Source: Halioglobus sp. (GTDB lineage Bacteria > Pseudomonadota > Gammaproteobacteria > Pseudomonadales > Halieaceae). Taken from it: DNA of 42,422 nucleotides. The notes below the pieces were generated by a model, which made no database searches, was not told the DNA's origin, and saw nothing but the letters and a program-made list of their open reading frames with translations. A program made the position numbers and the translations under genes. Every line of letters starts with the position of its first letter. Position 1 is the first letter of the stretch. The stretch covers positions 1-42,422 of the forward strand of contig JAGRIK010000019.1 of assembly GCA_020443325.1 (NCBI GenBank). Reading direction: 5' to 3'. Shown in pieces: positions 7,280 to 15,454 of the stretch.

Positions 7280-7873
7280 TCAGCGTTTTTGAGACACCGG
7301 GCGCAGTTCATAGTGACTCCCCGTCATCTGCGCCTGCCACACCTCGAAGCGGCCGCTGTCCAGGTCGTCGTAGGCCTGGCGGATGGAGTCATTGACCTGT
7401 GGGTACGCCACTTCCTCCCACGGGCACTCCTCGCGCGAAAAAAACTGGCAGGTCATGGATTCCACACCGGGATGGCACGCCTGTGACGCCACCGTCGCCC
7501 GAAATCCCACGTACATCTGGTTGATGAAGGTGATGCTGCCGATCATGTACAGCTGCATTTGATCGGGCGACAGGCGAACACCCGCCTCCTCGTAGAGTTC
7601 ACGCGCTGCGCCCTCGGCGAGTGTCTCCTCCTGCTCCAGGAAACCGCCGGGAATTGCCCACTTACCGCGCTGGGGCGGGAGATCGCGCTGTACCCATAAC
7701 AGGCGTTTGCCGCAGGCGACAAATGCGGTGACGACAACGCGCGGATAGGCGTGATGTGGGACCTGGCAGCGGTGGCAAAACCAGTGATTGCGCTGCTCGC
7801 CGGCCACCACATGTTGCAGCAGCGGCCCGCCGCAGTCGGGGCAAAAATTCATCTCGGGCAGGGGCGCACTCAT
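7280..7873 (-). CDS. NUDIX hydrolase with N-terminal zinc ribbon
   Basis: Hydrolyses a nucleoside diphosphate linked to another moiety. The complete Nudix box (G-x5-E-x7-REL-x-EEAGV) reads from GGFLEQEETLAEG to EEAGV in the middle of the 197-residue product. A CPDC-CHRC zinc ribbon (about residues 10-36) precedes it, as in NudC-like and related bacterial NUDIX proteins. I start it at ATG 7873, where recognisable protein begins. The same frame stays open far upstream, but that part is antisense to cinA and has no family resemblance. A TTG four codons before is a possible alternative. Divergent from cinA with a 79-base gap. Confidence 0.85.
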   Translation of the reverse strand: MSAPLPEMNFCPDCGGPLLQHVVAGEQRNHWFCHRCQVPHHAYPRVVVTAFVACGKRLLWVQRDLPPQRGKWAIPGGFLEQEETLAEGAARELYEEAGVRLSPDQMQLYMIGSITFINQMYVGFRATVASQACHPGVESMTCQFFSREECPWEEVAYPQVNDSIRQAYDDLDSGRFEVWQAQMTGSHYELRPVSQKR

Positions 7874-7892
7874 CGTGTCCAAACGATAGCAC

Positions 7893-7923
7893 TTTGCCTT
7901 GGCAAAAGCATTGGGGCTATGCT
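7893..7923 (+). promoter_or_regulatory. Candidate sigma-70 promoter of cinA, with an overlapping dyad
   Basis: TTGCCT (7894-7899) and TATGCT (7918-7923) are 18 bases apart and about 30 bases before the cinA ATG. The -35 box lies inside a small perfect dyad TTTGCC-TT-GGCAAA (7893-7906), a possible operator that would also face the NUDIX gene. Confidence 0.35.
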
Positions 7924-7952
7924 GTCGCCCTCGCAAAGGACACAGGGTTCCC

Positions 7953-9239
7953 ATGACAGGCTCACCACTGAACGTACAACTGCTGCTCACCGGCAATGAA
8001 ATCATGAGCGGCGATACCGTGGACTCCAACTCCGCGATGATTGCCCAGCGCTTGGGCGAACTCGCGATCGGCGTGTACCGCAAGGTCACCGTGGGGGACG
8101 ATGTCCCGCTATTGAAAGAGGAACTGGCCGCGATGACCGCTACCGCGGACCTCGTGATCGTCAACGGCGGGCTCGGCCCCACCATCGACGATCTCACCGC
8201 GGAAATCCTGGCGGCCGTGGCCGGCGTGCCGCTCGAGGAACACCCCGAGGCCGTCGCACACCTGCAACGATGGTGTGAAAAGCGCAACCTGCACCTGAAC
8301 GCCGCCAATAGGAAACAGGCCATGCTCCCGGCTGGCGCGGCCATTGTCGACAACCCGATCGGCAGCGCTGTAGGGTTTGAGATGACAGTCGGCACGTGTC
8401 GCGTGATCTGCACACCCGGGGTGCCCGGGGAGTTGCGGTCCATGCTGGACGGTATCGTGGCCGATCTTTCCGCACGATTGCAGCGCCCGATGGAGCGCAA
8501 TATCCTGCGCCTACAGACATTCGGACTGGGTGAATCCACGGCGCAGCAGATGATCACCGACAATATGCCCGACTGGCCGCAGGAGGTGGAACTGGGCTTT
8601 CGCGCCGGCGCGCCGCAGATGGAAATCAAGCTCACCGTTAACAATGCAGCAGCCGCTGCTGCCCAGCGGCGCTGTCGCGAGCAACTGGAGCAGTTATTCG
8701 CCGGGCACATCATCGGCGAGGGCAACATAACGCTGGCACAGCGAGTACTGCAGCTACTGCGCGAGCGCGGTGCCACCCTCACCACCGCGGAATCCTGCAC
8801 CGGGGGCCTGATCGCTTCCCTGCTCACTGCGGTGCCCGGGTCGTCGGAGGGCTTCCACGCCGGCTTTGTCACCTACTCCAATGCGATCAAACAGTCAGTA
8901 CTGGGTGTGCGCGAGGACACCCTGGCACAACACGGCGCCGTCAGTGAGGAGGTGGTACGGGAAATGGCGCTGGGCGCGCTGGACCGCGCCAGCGCGGACT
9001 ACGCGATCGCTGTCTCGGGCATCGCCGGCCCTGACGGCGGCTCACCGGAGAAACCGGTGGGGACCGTGTGGCTGGCCTGGGGGGATCGCGACCACATTCG
9101 CACGCGCGGGCTGTGCTGGCCGGTAGAGCGCACACTGTTCCAGACCATGATCGCCGCGGCGGGCCTGGATATGATACGTCGTATACTGCTGGGCATTGAG
9201 GAGGAGCCGCGCTATTTCGGGCAGCGCCGGATGCGCTAG
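7953..9239 (+). CDS. cinA: CinA-family protein with nicotinamide-nucleotide amidase domain
   Basis: A two-domain CinA of 428 residues. The N-terminal half is the MoCF/MogA-like domain (LLTGNEIMSGDTVDSN, VNGGLGPTIDDLT). The C-terminal half is the PncC-type domain (TTAESCTGGLIAS, FVTYSNAIKQSVLGV, AVSGIAGPDGGSPEKPVGTVWLAW). PncC deamidates nicotinamide mononucleotide in pyridine-nucleotide recycling. CinA proteins are also tied to competence and RecA in some bacteria. ATG 7953 starts the recognisable domain and follows AGGG at a suitable distance, so I reject the longer frame from 7899. There is no recA downstream; it converges with pdxH after 13 bases. Confidence 0.92.
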   Translation: MTGSPLNVQLLLTGNEIMSGDTVDSNSAMIAQRLGELAIGVYRKVTVGDDVPLLKEELAAMTATADLVIVNGGLGPTIDDLTAEILAAVAGVPLEEHPEAVAHLQRWCEKRNLHLNAANRKQAMLPAGAAIVDNPIGSAVGFEMTVGTCRVICTPGVPGELRSMLDGIVADLSARLQRPMERNILRLQTFGLGESTAQQMITDNMPDWPQEVELGFRAGAPQMEIKLTVNNAAAAAAQRRCREQLEQLFAGHIIGEGNITLAQRVLQLLRERGATLTTAESCTGGLIASLLTAVPGSSEGFHAGFVTYSNAIKQSVLGVREDTLAQHGAVSEEVVREMALGALDRASADYAIAVSGIAGPDGGSPEKPVGTVWLAWGDRDHIRTRGLCWPVERTLFQTMIAAAGLDMIRRILLGIEEEPRYFGQRRMR

Positions 9240-9252
9240 CTGCGCTGCTGCT

Positions 9253-9897
9253 TCAGGGCTGTAACTGCTCGATCTCCCACTCGCGCCCTGCGCCGCGCCT
9301 GTAGACAAAGCGGTCGTGCAACCGGTGCTCGCCGCCCTGCCAGAACTCCATGCGCGTCGGCAACACCCGGTACCCCCCCCAGAACTCCGGTTTCGGGATG
9401 TCCCCGTCGCCGAACCTCTCGCGAATACGCAGCGCCTCTTTTTCCAGCGCTGCGCGATCGCTGATGGCCTCGCTCTGGCGGGACGCCCAGGCGGCAATCT
9501 GGCTCTCACGCGGGCGCGACGCGAAATAGGCCGCCGACTCGGCACTGCTCGTTTTTTGTGCAGCCCCTGTGACAATGACCTGCCGATCCAGCGCATTCCA
9601 CGGAAAGTGCAGGCAGACGCGCGGCTCACGCTCGATCGCACGCGCCTTGTCGCTGTGGTAGTTGGTATAGAAGACGAAGCCGCCCTCCGACAACCCCTTC
9701 AACAATACAATACGCTGCCGGGGCGCGCCTTGTTCATCCACTGTGCCCAGCACCATCGCGGTGGGGTCGTTCAACTGCGCTGCGGTGGCCTGTTCAAACC
9801 ATTTTTCAAACTGGTGCATCGGGCACGCATCGAGCATGTCCCGGCTGAGGCCGGCGGCGGTATATTCGCGTCGGAATTGCTCGTATCGCACTGTCAT
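9253..9897 (-). CDS. pdxH: Pyridoxamine/pyridoxine 5'-phosphate oxidase
   Basis: FMN-dependent enzyme that makes pyridoxal 5'-phosphate from PNP or PMP, in the cytoplasm. At 214 residues it is full length. Landmarks are FEKWFEQATAAQLNDPTAM, the FMN-binding run RIVLLKGL-GFVFYTNYHSDKA, FPWNALDRQVIV, SRPRESQIAAWASRQSE, and the terminal substrate-binding MEFWQGGEHRLHDRF with the essential Arg and His of the RLHDR motif. It is a stand-alone gene that converges with cinA and is divergent from a GNAT gene. Confidence 0.93.
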   Translation of the reverse strand: MTVRYEQFRREYTAAGLSRDMLDACPMHQFEKWFEQATAAQLNDPTAMVLGTVDEQGAPRQRIVLLKGLSEGGFVFYTNYHSDKARAIEREPRVCLHFPWNALDRQVIVTGAAQKTSSAESAAYFASRPRESQIAAWASRQSEAISDRAALEKEALRIRERFGDGDIPKPEFWGGYRVLPTRMEFWQGGEHRLHDRFVYRRGAGREWEIEQLQP

Positions 9898-9960
9898 ATC
9901 CTGCTACGCTGTGGAGCGCTATAGTAGCCGCCGGAGAAGGCAGAGGCAAAGTCGCGCACA

Positions 9961-10560
9961 ATGGATACAGCACCCACAATTCGAGACGCAGTCGAGAGTG
10001 ACCTGGATATCCTGGTGGACACGCTCAGCGACAGTTTTGCCGAAGATCCCATGTTCAACTGGCTATTCCCCACCACGCAGTTGTACCCGTTTTTCTTTCG
10101 TATGCTGGTGAAGGAGGTATACCTGCCGCGTGGCATCGTGCATCTCGACGATAAGGATCGCGCCGCAGCGCTGTGGTTACCGCCGGAAGAGCGCCTCAAG
10201 ATTGCACCACGGCTGCGCCTGCTCCGCTTCGGCCTGAAGCTGATGCGTGTCAACGGCCTGCGGCCTGTGTGGCGGGTCTCGCGGCAGAGTTCGATTTTCG
10301 CCAGGCACCACCCGAAGGAGCCTCACTATTACCTGCAGTTCATCGGCTGCCGCCGCAGCGAACAGGGGCGCGGCATTGGCGCTGCGCTGCTGAAGCAGGG
10401 TACCCGCATTTGTGATGAGCGCGGTATGCCGGCCTATCTGGAGTGCTCCAACCCCCGCAACATCCCCCTGTACGAACGCCACGGCTTCAGAATCACTGGC
10501 CAGCAGGCTGTGGGCAGCAATGGCCCGATGGCGTGGTTTATGTGGCGCGATGCGCGCTGA
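9961..10560 (+). CDS. GNAT-family N-acetyltransferase
   Basis: A 199-residue acyl-CoA-dependent acetyltransferase. The acetyl-CoA pyrophosphate-binding loop EQGRGIGAALL is at about residues 139-149. The following helix, AYLECSNPRNIPLYERHGF, is the usual motif B region. The N-terminal part (DTLSDSFAEDPMFNWLF) resembles the group of GNATs related to puromycin acetyltransferase-like proteins found in many bacteria. The substrate is unknown. Divergent from pdxH, convergent with a small unknown gene 11 bases later. The ribosome site before ATG 9961 is poor. Confidence 0.8.
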   Translation: MDTAPTIRDAVESDLDILVDTLSDSFAEDPMFNWLFPTTQLYPFFFRMLVKEVYLPRGIVHLDDKDRAAALWLPPEERLKIAPRLRLLRFGLKLMRVNGLRPVWRVSRQSSIFARHHPKEPHYYLQFIGCRRSEQGRGIGAALLKQGTRICDERGMPAYLECSNPRNIPLYERHGFRITGQQAVGSNGPMAWFMWRDAR

Positions 10561-10571
10561 ATGGCGCTGCC

Positions 10572-10871
10572 TCAATCTTTCGTGCTGGGATACACCGGCG
10601 CCCGCTGCGCCATTGCGGGAATCTGTGGAAAGGTGAAGAAGTCCTGCCAGTCGCCACCAAAGTCATCCGCAATCCCGCGATTGTAGACAGACCGATAGCA
10701 GTGATCCATCGCGTCTAGCAACGCCGCGGGCGTGGCGACGTCCATCAACACCGCCGCCTCCATGATACCCTCGGCGCGCAGGCGCTGTGTGGGTGAGACA
10801 TCGTCGCCGGCTGCCAGTGCTGTAAACATCGCGCGCCAGCGTTGCTCGAGTTCGGCTTCCAGTACCTGCAT
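10572..10871 (-). CDS. Small unknown helical protein, 99 residues
   Basis: I do not recognise this family. The gene has a good ribosome site (AGAGGAAA, about 9 bases before ATG 10871), and its stop sits 11 bases from that of the convergent GNAT gene, so it fills the gap neatly. The product is acidic and predicted mainly helical in the first two thirds (ELEQRWRAMFTALAAGDD, AEGIMEAAVLMDVATPAALLDAMDHCY). It ends in an aromatic and proline-rich tail (DWQDFFTFPQIP). No signal peptide or membrane span is visible, so a cytoplasmic location is likely. Its start region is divergent from ggt. Confidence 0.6.
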   Translation of the reverse strand: MQVLEAELEQRWRAMFTALAAGDDVSPTQRLRAEGIMEAAVLMDVATPAALLDAMDHCYRSVYNRGIADDFGGDWQDFFTFPQIPAMAQRAPVYPSTKD

Positions 10872-10925
10872 TTTTACGATTTCCTCTCAAAGTGAATACG
10901 CCTGCCCCTGCATCGAAGGCTGCCT

Positions 10926-12785
10926 GTGAGTATGCGTGGCAAAACAAAACAGTTAAAGTCGGTTCTTTTGAAAGAGCGAGGCGCCTTCACTGTGACGATT
11001 CTGCGGCAATCATTCCTGTTAACGAGCCTATTGAGCATTGCCCTGGCGTCATATGCAGCGCCCGACCCACAAAAAACCGCAACGACACCTGCTCCCGCAG
11101 CGGCGACAGCAAACACCGTCACGGCAACAGCCGAGCCGATCATCGATTACCGCGAGCGTTTCATCCCGGTTGTCGCGCGCCACGGCATGGTGGTGGGCCC
11201 CGAGCAACTGGCCGCGGAAGTCGGCACGCAGATGCTGCGCCAGGGAGGCAACGCCGTGGACGCGGCGGTGGCCACCGGGTTTGCGCTGGCAGTGACCTAT
11301 CCCCGTGCCGGCAACCTCGGCGGCGGCGGCTTTATGCTGATCCACCTCGCCGATGACGACCGGCAGACACTTATCGATTACCGCGAGAGCGCCCCCGCCG
11401 CTGCCACCCGCGATATGTTCCTGAATGCGCAGGGCGAACTTGATCAACAGCGCGAGTATTTCAGCCTGCAGTCAGCCGGCGTGCCCGGCACCGTGGGAGG
11501 ATTGCTCTACGCACTGGACAAATACGGCACGCTGAGCCGTGAGCAGGTGCTGGCGCCCGCCATCGAACTCGCCAAAAAGGGCTTCCCCGTCTCCTTTGCG
11601 CTGTCCTTCGAAATTGCGGCCAGCGCGGAGCGCCTGCGGCAAAACCCGGCGGCAAAGCAGTTGTTTTTCAAGGCGGACGGCACGGCCTATGAGATAGGCG
11701 ATACCTGGCGCCAGCCCGACCTGGCGTGGACACTGGGCCAGATCAGTGAACGCGGCGCAGACGGTTTTTACCGCGGCGAGGTGGCGCAGCGCATCAGCGC
11801 CGAAATGGCCGCGGGGGAAGGCTTGATCACCGCGCAGGACCTCGCCGACTACCGTGTCGTCGAGCGACAACCGGTGCGCGGGACCTACCGCGGCTTTGAA
11901 GTGGTCTCCACTCCCCCGCCTTCGTCCGGCGGTATACACATACTGCAGATTCTCAACGTGCTGGAGGGCTATGATTTGCAGGCGATGGGCCACAACTCCG
12001 CCGAGTACCTGCACCACCTGACCGAAAGCATGAAACTGGCCTACGCCGACCGCAGCCTCTACCTGGCCGACCCGGACTTCGTCGATGTGCCGGTGGCAAA
12101 ACTGATCGACAAGGGCTATGCCACCCGCCAGCGGGCGCGCATCGACAGCAAACAGGCAACCCCGTCGGTAGACATCGCGCCCGGCCGACCACTGGGCAAT
12201 GAAAGTACCGAGACCACCCACTACAGCGTGGCCGATCGCTTCGGCAATGTCGTCAGCAACACCTACACACTCAACTTCAGCTTCGGCTCCCACATCGCAG
12301 TACCAGGAACAGGCATGCTGCTGAACAACGAAATGGCCGATTTTGCCGCCAGCCCCGGCAATGCCAATGCCTTCGGGCTGGTACAGGGCGAGGCCAATAA
12401 AATCGAACCGGGCAAACGCCCGCTGTCATCGATGAGCCCGACCATTGTTATGCGCGATGGAAAACCCTGGCTGGCCACCGGCAGCCCCGGCGGCAGCGTG
12501 ATAATCACCACGGTATTGCAGATGGCGCTGAACGCTATGGAATTCGATATGAATGTCTCCACCGCAGCAGCGGAACCCAGGATCCACCACCAGTGGATGC
12601 CCGATGTGCTGAGAATGGAAGAGGGTTTCAGCCCGGACACCGTGCGCCTACTGCAAGCGATGGGGCAACCCGTGGAGATCGCGGGGCGCACTTCCGGTCG
12701 CACCAATTCCATTATGTTGGAGGACGGCTGGCTGTATGGGGCATCGGATACGCGGCGGCCTGGAGGCTGGGTGGCGGGGTATTAG
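10926..12785 (+). CDS. ggt: Gamma-glutamyltransferase (glutathione hydrolase) proenzyme
   Basis: Cleaves the gamma-glutamyl bond of glutathione in the periplasm; the precursor self-processes into large and small subunits. The nucleophile is the first Thr of TTHYSV, about residue 430 from this start. It is preceded by the substrate-binding region LGGGGFML-YRESAP and followed by FSFGSHIA and the oxyanion/substrate segment SPGGSVIITT. The 619-residue frame starts at GTG 10926, which has GAAGG six bases upstream. A second candidate, GTG 10992, has GAGG ten bases upstream and would give a more typical short signal peptide (residues 23-45 of the long form, ending ASYA). ATG 10932 is also possible. 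The mature enzyme is the same either way. Confidence 0.93.
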   Translation: MSMRGKTKQLKSVLLKERGAFTVTILRQSFLLTSLLSIALASYAAPDPQKTATTPAPAAATANTVTATAEPIIDYRERFIPVVARHGMVVGPEQLAAEVGTQMLRQGGNAVDAAVATGFALAVTYPRAGNLGGGGFMLIHLADDDRQTLIDYRESAPAAATRDMFLNAQGELDQQREYFSLQSAGVPGTVGGLLYALDKYGTLSREQVLAPAIELAKKGFPVSFALSFEIAASAERLRQNPAAKQLFFKADGTAYEIGDTWRQPDLAWTLGQISERGADGFYRGEVAQRISAEMAAGEGLITAQDLADYRVVERQPVRGTYRGFEVVSTPPPSSGGIHILQILNVLEGYDLQAMGHNSAEYLHHLTESMKLAYADRSLYLADPDFVDVPVAKLIDKGYATRQRARIDSKQATPSVDIAPGRPLGNESTETTHYSVADRFGNVVSNTYTLNFSFGSHIAVPGTGMLLNNEMADFAASPGNANAFGLVQGEANKIEPGKRPLSSMSPTIVMRDGKPWLATGSPGGSVIITTVLQMALNAMEFDMNVSTAAAEPRIHHQWMPDVLRMEEGFSPDTVRLLQAMGQPVEIAGRTSGRTNSIMLEDGWLYGASDTRRPGGWVAGY

Positions 12786-12795
12786 TGCTAACGCG

Positions 12796-13353
12796 CTAAA
12801 CAAAAGGCTTTTCAGCCACGACCTGCGCGATGGCGCGCCGTTGTCCACTGTCGGGGTCGTGCTCGATACCCTCGAAATAGTGCAGGATGTTCCACTCTGA
12901 AAAGCAGTCTTTGAGCTCTGCGTGCCGCAACAGGAAATCCGGGTTACGGGGTCGGCCTATTGCAGCCTGTTCCTCTGTGAACGTTTCGTAAACCACCAAC
13001 CCGCCGGGGATCACCGCGTTTTTTATTGCGTCCAGCAACGGGCGGTGCAGGTAGCGAAACACCATGATGGCCCCGAAAGTACGGCCATCCAGCGGATGTG
13101 AGCCGGGGATTTCGAGATCGACCTGCCACAGGCTAGCCAATTGCCGCTGCCGATCAGGGGAAAGGGTATCCAGGTGTTGCCTGATGTGTTCGAGCTTCTC
13201 GTTATCCCTGTCGGCAAACACCACGGGGATATCGCTGGCCAGCAGATGGAGGCCGTTCCTGCCGGTACCACAGGCGAGATCGAGCGCCGGTGCCGTGCGG
13301 CAGGCACGTGCGAGTTGCTGCATGTACTGTGAGAGGAGCTTTGATGCGGACAA
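12796..13353 (-). CDS. Class I SAM-dependent methyltransferase, TehB-like
   Basis: A 185-residue Rossmann-fold methyltransferase. The SAM-binding motif I is ALDLACGTGRNG at residues 23-34, an acidic residue ends strand 2 (VFADRDNEKL), motif II/III contains FGAIMVFRYLHRP, and VIPGGLVVYETF is the post-II motif. The layout and the GRNG ending of motif I resemble the TehB/tellurite-resistance-type group, but the substrate cannot be told. TTG 13353 is chosen because AGGA lies 7 bases upstream; ATG at residue 11 (13323) would cut into the helix before motif I. It converges with ggt after 10 bases. Confidence 0.8.
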   Translation of the reverse strand: MSASKLLSQYMQQLARACRTAPALDLACGTGRNGLHLLASDIPVVFADRDNEKLEHIRQHLDTLSPDRQRQLASLWQVDLEIPGSHPLDGRTFGAIMVFRYLHRPLLDAIKNAVIPGGLVVYETFTEEQAAIGRPRNPDFLLRHAELKDCFSEWNILHYFEGIEHDPDSGQRRAIAQVVAEKPFV

Positions 13354-13428
13354 ATCACTGTTCCTGCGCGAAACTGTTCGGGCAGCATACTCGCGACACT
13401 TGTGGAATCAAAATCCCGCGGCGCAGTC

Positions 13429-13434
13429 TATAAT
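13429..13434 (+). promoter_or_regulatory. Consensus -10 box (TATAAT) of the following secreted-protein gene
   Basis: A perfect TATAAT lies 34 bases before ATG 13468, giving a predicted transcript start near 13441 and a short leader that contains the AGGAG ribosome site. No good -35 hexamer is visible at 16-18 bases upstream, so an activator or an unusual spacing may be involved. Confidence 0.45.
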
Positions 13435-13467
13435 GCGCGTTTTAACCCAATCCGGCAGGAGAATGGA

Positions 13468-14055
13468 ATGAAGTTATGGAAAGCAGTATTTGTCGCAACG
13501 GTGTTGGCATGCACCTCGGCCGGGCAGGCGCTCGGTGACGAGTTGGTGCAAATCGTGCAGCAGGATTTGACCACCCTGGGCTACGATACCGGCCCGGCGG
13601 ACGGCGAGGCCACCACGAAGACAATTATTGCGGTATCGAAATTCCAGGCCGAGCACAATCTGGAAGTGACGGGTGAAATCACCCCGCAGTTGGCCGGTGT
13701 AATACAAGCGGCTATCTCGAAACAAGGCAATTCGACGGGCAGTGTGCAGGTAGCAGCGACAGCAGAGGTCACACCGGAACAGGCACAGGCCGACCTCAAG
13801 GCGCGACAGGAGGCCTGCCTGCAGGAAAAAGTTGAGGCCGCGCAGCAGGCGTCGAAAACCCAAAGCGGGCTGGGTAAGTTATTCAGCGCCGTCACTCGCT
13901 CGACATCCCAGTACGGCAGTGTGGAATCAGTGGCAAAGATCAACGATACCGCCAGCCAGATCTATTCAGCCGGCGCCACGATGGGTGACCTGAAGGGCGC
14001 TGCTGCAGACCTGGGAATTTCGGACAGCGACATCGACGCCTGCCGGAATCCATAA
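13468..14055 (+). CDS. Secreted protein with peptidoglycan-binding-like domain
   Basis: A 195-residue exported protein. Residues 1-22 form a typical signal peptide (charged MKLWK, hydrophobic core, cleavage after AGQALG or nearby). Residues about 25-80 are a PG_binding_1-type three-helix domain (VQIVQQDLTTLGYDTGPADG, KFQAEHNLEVTGEIT). The rest is low-complexity and helical, rich in Ala, Gln and Ser, with two cysteines (in EACLQEK and near the end, DIDACRNP) that could form a disulfide. AGGAG lies 8 bases before ATG 13468; the frame is open upstream from 13402 but without resemblance to a signal. It likely sits in the periplasm at the cell wall. No catalytic domain is present. Confidence 0.8.
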   Translation: MKLWKAVFVATVLACTSAGQALGDELVQIVQQDLTTLGYDTGPADGEATTKTIIAVSKFQAEHNLEVTGEITPQLAGVIQAAISKQGNSTGSVQVAATAEVTPEQAQADLKARQEACLQEKVEAAQQASKTQSGLGKLFSAVTRSTSQYGSVESVAKINDTASQIYSAGATMGDLKGAAADLGISDSDIDACRNP

Positions 14056-14099
14056 CGGCACACGCGTGAATGGCCGCCAGATTTGGGAGTGCTACCGGA

Positions 14100-14519
14100 A
14101 TGTATGTGAGGGAATTTGCAGAGCGCGACCGGGACGCAGTGATTGCGCTCTGGGAGGCCTGCCAGCTGACCCGACCCTGGAATGATCCGGACAAGGACAT
14201 CACACGGAAGCTGGCAGTCCAGCCGGAGCTGTTTCTGGTCGGCGAATTGGATGGCGGCATTATTGCCTCGGCCATGGCCGGGTACGATGGCCACAGAGGT
14301 TCGGTGTTTTATCTGGCGGTCGCACCCTGGTTGCAAAAAGCCGGTTACGGCCGAGTGCTAATGAAGGAAGTGGAAGAGCGTCTCACTGCAATGGGCTGCC
14401 CAAAACTCAATATTGTCGTTCGCAGTTCCAACCAGGACGTTCTGGACTTCTACCATAACCTCGGTTACACGACAGACGACGTCGTCAGCCTCGGCAGGCG
14501 ATTGATTCCCGATAGTTAA
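14100..14519 (+). CDS. ypeA: YpeA-type GNAT acetyltransferase
   Basis: A 139-residue GNAT protein close in length and sequence pattern to E. coli YpeA: IALWEACQLTRPWNDPDKDI, then FLVGELDGGIIAS, AGYDGHRGSVFYLAV, the CoA loop LQKAGYGRVLM and MGCPKLNIVVR, ending SLGRRLI. The function of YpeA is not established. I start at ATG 14100, preceded by GGGAGTG and aligned with the YpeA N-terminus, rather than at ATG 14070. Its TAA stop is interlocked with the stop of the convergent phosphatase gene (both share TTAA at 14516-14519), which marks the left border of the polysaccharide locus. Confidence 0.85.
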   Translation: MYVREFAERDRDAVIALWEACQLTRPWNDPDKDITRKLAVQPELFLVGELDGGIIASAMAGYDGHRGSVFYLAVAPWLQKAGYGRVLMKEVEERLTAMGCPKLNIVVRSSNQDVLDFYHNLGYTTDDVVSLGRRLIPDS

Positions 14520-15259
14520 GCGGGCGCGGTTGCGCTGGCCTCCGTAATCCCCAGGATCGATGCCGGTCGACCCTGCACGAGGTCATCGGCCGCGGCCTCA
14601 CCAATCAGCCGTGCGGCAGCGGCGCGGCCCGACGCCAACTCCGGCGGCCTGTAGTTGAGGTTGTGGGCATCGGAGGCCAGCACGCTCACCCAGCCGCGCT
14701 CCAGCATCTCGACGGCGCGCTGCTGCGCCATTGCCCCGAATTTTCCCACCACTGAACCAGCGGTCACCTGCAGCAGGCAGCCCGCCTCAAGAAAGGGCAG
14801 AAGCTTGTCCAGGGAACGCATCACATCCTTGTTGCGCTCCGGGTGGGCGATCATAGGGCGAATATTGCGCTCCAGCAGGTGACGCACCAGCTTGTCGGAG
14901 CCCGGCAGTACATGGCTGTGGGGAAACTCCAGCAACATGATCCGGAACCCGTTCTCCTGCCCGAGCATGGGCACCTCTTCCTGGTGAATCATCGCGAGGG
15001 CTTCCACGCTGAGACGCACCTCGCCACCAAGAGTCAGTTGCAGGTTGATCTGGTGCTGTGCCAGCGCTTTCCGGTAGGCGGCCAGTTGCGGTTGCAGTGT
15101 ACTCAACTGGTTTTCGTACCGCCCCGGATGGATATGCGGGGTAATCACCGAATGGGAGATGCCATTGGCCACCGCGAGGCGGGCCATATCCAGGGCCTCG
15201 TCGAGCGAATCAGGGCCGTCGTCGACGCCCGGCAACAGATGGCAGTGCAGGTCAATCAT
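14516..15259 (-). CDS. PHP-type tyrosine-protein phosphatase (CpsB/Wzb-like)
   Basis: A 247-residue manganese-dependent phosphotyrosine phosphatase of the PHP fold, the group that includes CpsB and YwqE. The first metal motif DLHCHLLPGVDDGP is at residues 3-16, with further metal ligands in TPHIHPGRY, GGEVRL, AHPERN and ASDAHNL. In polysaccharide loci such enzymes dephosphorylate the tyrosine-rich tail of the BY-kinase. The kinase gene lies in the divergent operon 2.3 kb away, which fits that role. It is read leftward, alone, from the control region it shares with the export genes. Gram-negative Wzc systems more often use a low-molecular-weight phosphatase, so this choice is noteworthy. Confidence 0.88.
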   Translation of the reverse strand: MIDLHCHLLPGVDDGPDSLDEALDMARLAVANGISHSVITPHIHPGRYENQLSTLQPQLAAYRKALAQHQINLQLTLGGEVRLSVEALAMIHQEEVPMLGQENGFRIMLLEFPHSHVLPGSDKLVRHLLERNIRPMIAHPERNKDVMRSLDKLLPFLEAGCLLQVTAGSVVGKFGAMAQQRAVEMLERGWVSVLASDAHNLNYRPPELASGRAAAARLIGEAAADDLVQGRPASILGITEASATAPA

Positions 15260-15287
15260 GGCATATTGTCATCGCGGCAGTATTTCA

Positions 15288-15373
15288 CAGTGCACTGATA
15301 TAATTAGAACAGATAGGTAAAATCAACTACCTAATGCGGAACGCTCAGATATAATGGCCGATTTGAAGCGTTC
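15288..15373. promoter_or_regulatory. Divergent control region of the polysaccharide locus: two -10 boxes and three dyads
   Basis: The 195-base gap 15260-15454 holds several signals. A perfect palindrome CAGTGCACTG is at 15288-15297. TATAAT occurs at 15299-15304 and again at 15350-15355. A dyad TAGGTA-N8-TACCTA is at 15314-15319/15328-15333. A third dyad, GAACGCT (15339-15345) and AGCGTTC (15367-15373), encloses the second TATAAT. Good -35 boxes are absent, so activator-dependent promoters are likely. The rest of the gap, near 15410-15445, has an A-run and a T-run but no GC stem, so I do not call a terminator. Confidence 0.45.
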
Positions 15374-15454
15374 TGGCAGTAGGGGTATCCTCCTCCGGTA
15401 CAGATTTATCTTAAAAAAAACAACGCTATTCCCCCGCTTTTTTGGCAGAGTACC

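Noticed and set aside
7874-8872. Leftward open frame continuous with the NUDIX gene, giving a 530-residue protein
   Set aside because: The extra part is antisense to cinA, is rich in Ser, Arg and Cys as expected from a shadow frame, and has no domain. The NUDIX protein proper starts at 7873.
15410-15445. A-run followed by T-run that could look like a bidirectional terminator
   Set aside because: There is no GC-rich stem between the runs, and it lies upstream of a gene start rather than after a gene.
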